Shown one piece after another: positions 63,700 through 64,000 of a DNA stretch of 64,000 nt. Below the pieces are notes generated by a model. It was not told the origin of the DNA and ran no database searches. It worked only from the letters and a program-made list of their open reading frames with translations. This DNA comes from Spirosoma sp. KCTC 42546 (GTDB taxonomy: Bacteria > Bacteroidota > Bacteroidia > Cytophagales > Spirosomataceae), in assembly GCF_006965485.1 (NCBI RefSeq), contig NZ_CP041360.1, forward strand, positions 5,250,501-5,314,500. Reading direction: 5' to 3'. A program made the position numbers and the translations under genes. The first letter of the stretch is position 1, and each line of letters opens with the position of its first letter.

Positions 63700-64000
63700 A
63701 TGCAAGTACTTAGTAGCAATCCGCACGTGCCGGTTTATTCGTTGGAGCCGGACGAGGTAACTGGCAGCAACCAGTTTAGAGTGTATAATTTTGAAGGCAG
63801 TTTACCTACCGAGTCCGATCTGCTTATACCGCACCGAAAGAATCATTACCTGGTTGTGTTTATCAGGCGAGCGGGTAGCCGTCATTGGATTGACATGACA
63901 CCTTATGTCATTAAAGACAACACGATTTACTTTTCGGGCCCCAATCAGATCATCGTAAAGGAAGGATATGAACAGTTATGGAGCACAGGAATTGCGTTTA
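63700..64000 (+). CDS. AraC-family regulator, N-terminal part (3' end outside window)
   Basis: Open from ATG 63700 to the right edge (100 codons): it begins MQVLSSNPHVPVYSLEPDEV and shows the cupin-like sensing region LLIPHRKNHYLVVFIRRAGS, RHWIDMTPYVIKDNTIYFSG and PNQIIVKEGYEQLWSTGIAF. This is the usual N-terminal half of Bacteroidota AraC regulators and is similar in layout to the protein encoded at 59922-60785. The DNA-binding part lies beyond the window. Confidence 0.85.
   Translation, partial: MQVLSSNPHVPVYSLEPDEVTGSNQFRVYNFEGSLPTESDLLIPHRKNHYLVVFIRRAGSRHWIDMTPYVIKDNTIYFSGPNQIIVKEGYEQLWSTGIAF

Overview
The window looks like a chromosomal segment of a member of the Bacteroidota, most likely a Cytophagales/Spirosoma-type bacterium. 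The signs are two SusC/SusD pairs, another TonB-dependent receptor with a carboxypeptidase-regulatory N-terminus, LytTR and AraC regulators, a propeller-type sensor kinase, promoter-like sites of the TTTG-N20-TAnnTTTG type, and many intergenic palindromes. No rRNA, tRNA, CRISPR array, phage or transposase gene was seen. Both window edges cut a gene: an alpha/beta hydrolase on the left and an AraC-type regulator on the right.

Layout. 1-7.8 kb: hydrolase end, a WYL regulator divergent from an rtcB RNA ligase (with a nested inverted repeat just before rtcB), a small Spy-like exported protein, a PHB-depolymerase-like esterase, a small membrane protein and a LytS/LytTR two-component pair. 7.9-19.3 kb: a visibly A+T-rich block. 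It holds a tightly coupled operon (nucleotidyltransferase, two B12-type radical SAM enzymes, three methyltransferases) facing an operon for GT4, GT9, GNAT and polysaccharide deacetylase, followed by a GT2 gene; it is probably a surface-glycan or glycolipid locus acquired by transfer. 19.4-23.8 kb: an unusual fucokinase-like GHMP kinase/UDPGP pyrophosphorylase fusion with a GalU-like nucleotidyltransferase.

24.6-51.4 kb: the most remarkable part. An ECF sigma factor is followed by two paralogous modules that combine SusC/SusD outer-membrane uptake, APC amino-acid permeases, SsuD-type (LLM) flavin monooxygenases, a dipeptidase, an amidohydrolase, a TAT-exported URO-D-family protein and, at the end, a cytochrome c plus SoxC/SorA-type molybdenum sulfite dehydrogenase. 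The central transcript begins with a SAM-I-type riboswitch followed by a 28-codon leader ORF ending in four consecutive cysteine codons and His. I infer a sulfur-starvation-controlled system that imports an amide- or peptide-linked organosulfonate, hydrolyses it, desulfonates it and oxidises the sulfite. No glycosidase is present, so this is not an ordinary polysaccharide locus.

51.6-64 kb: a DUF4395/redoxin pair, an esterase, a beta-barrel protein, a stand-alone LytTR regulator convergent with a large propeller histidine kinase, an AraC regulator, a TonB receptor, a small conserved protein and the beginning of another AraC regulator. Palindromes of several families sit in most intergenic gaps.
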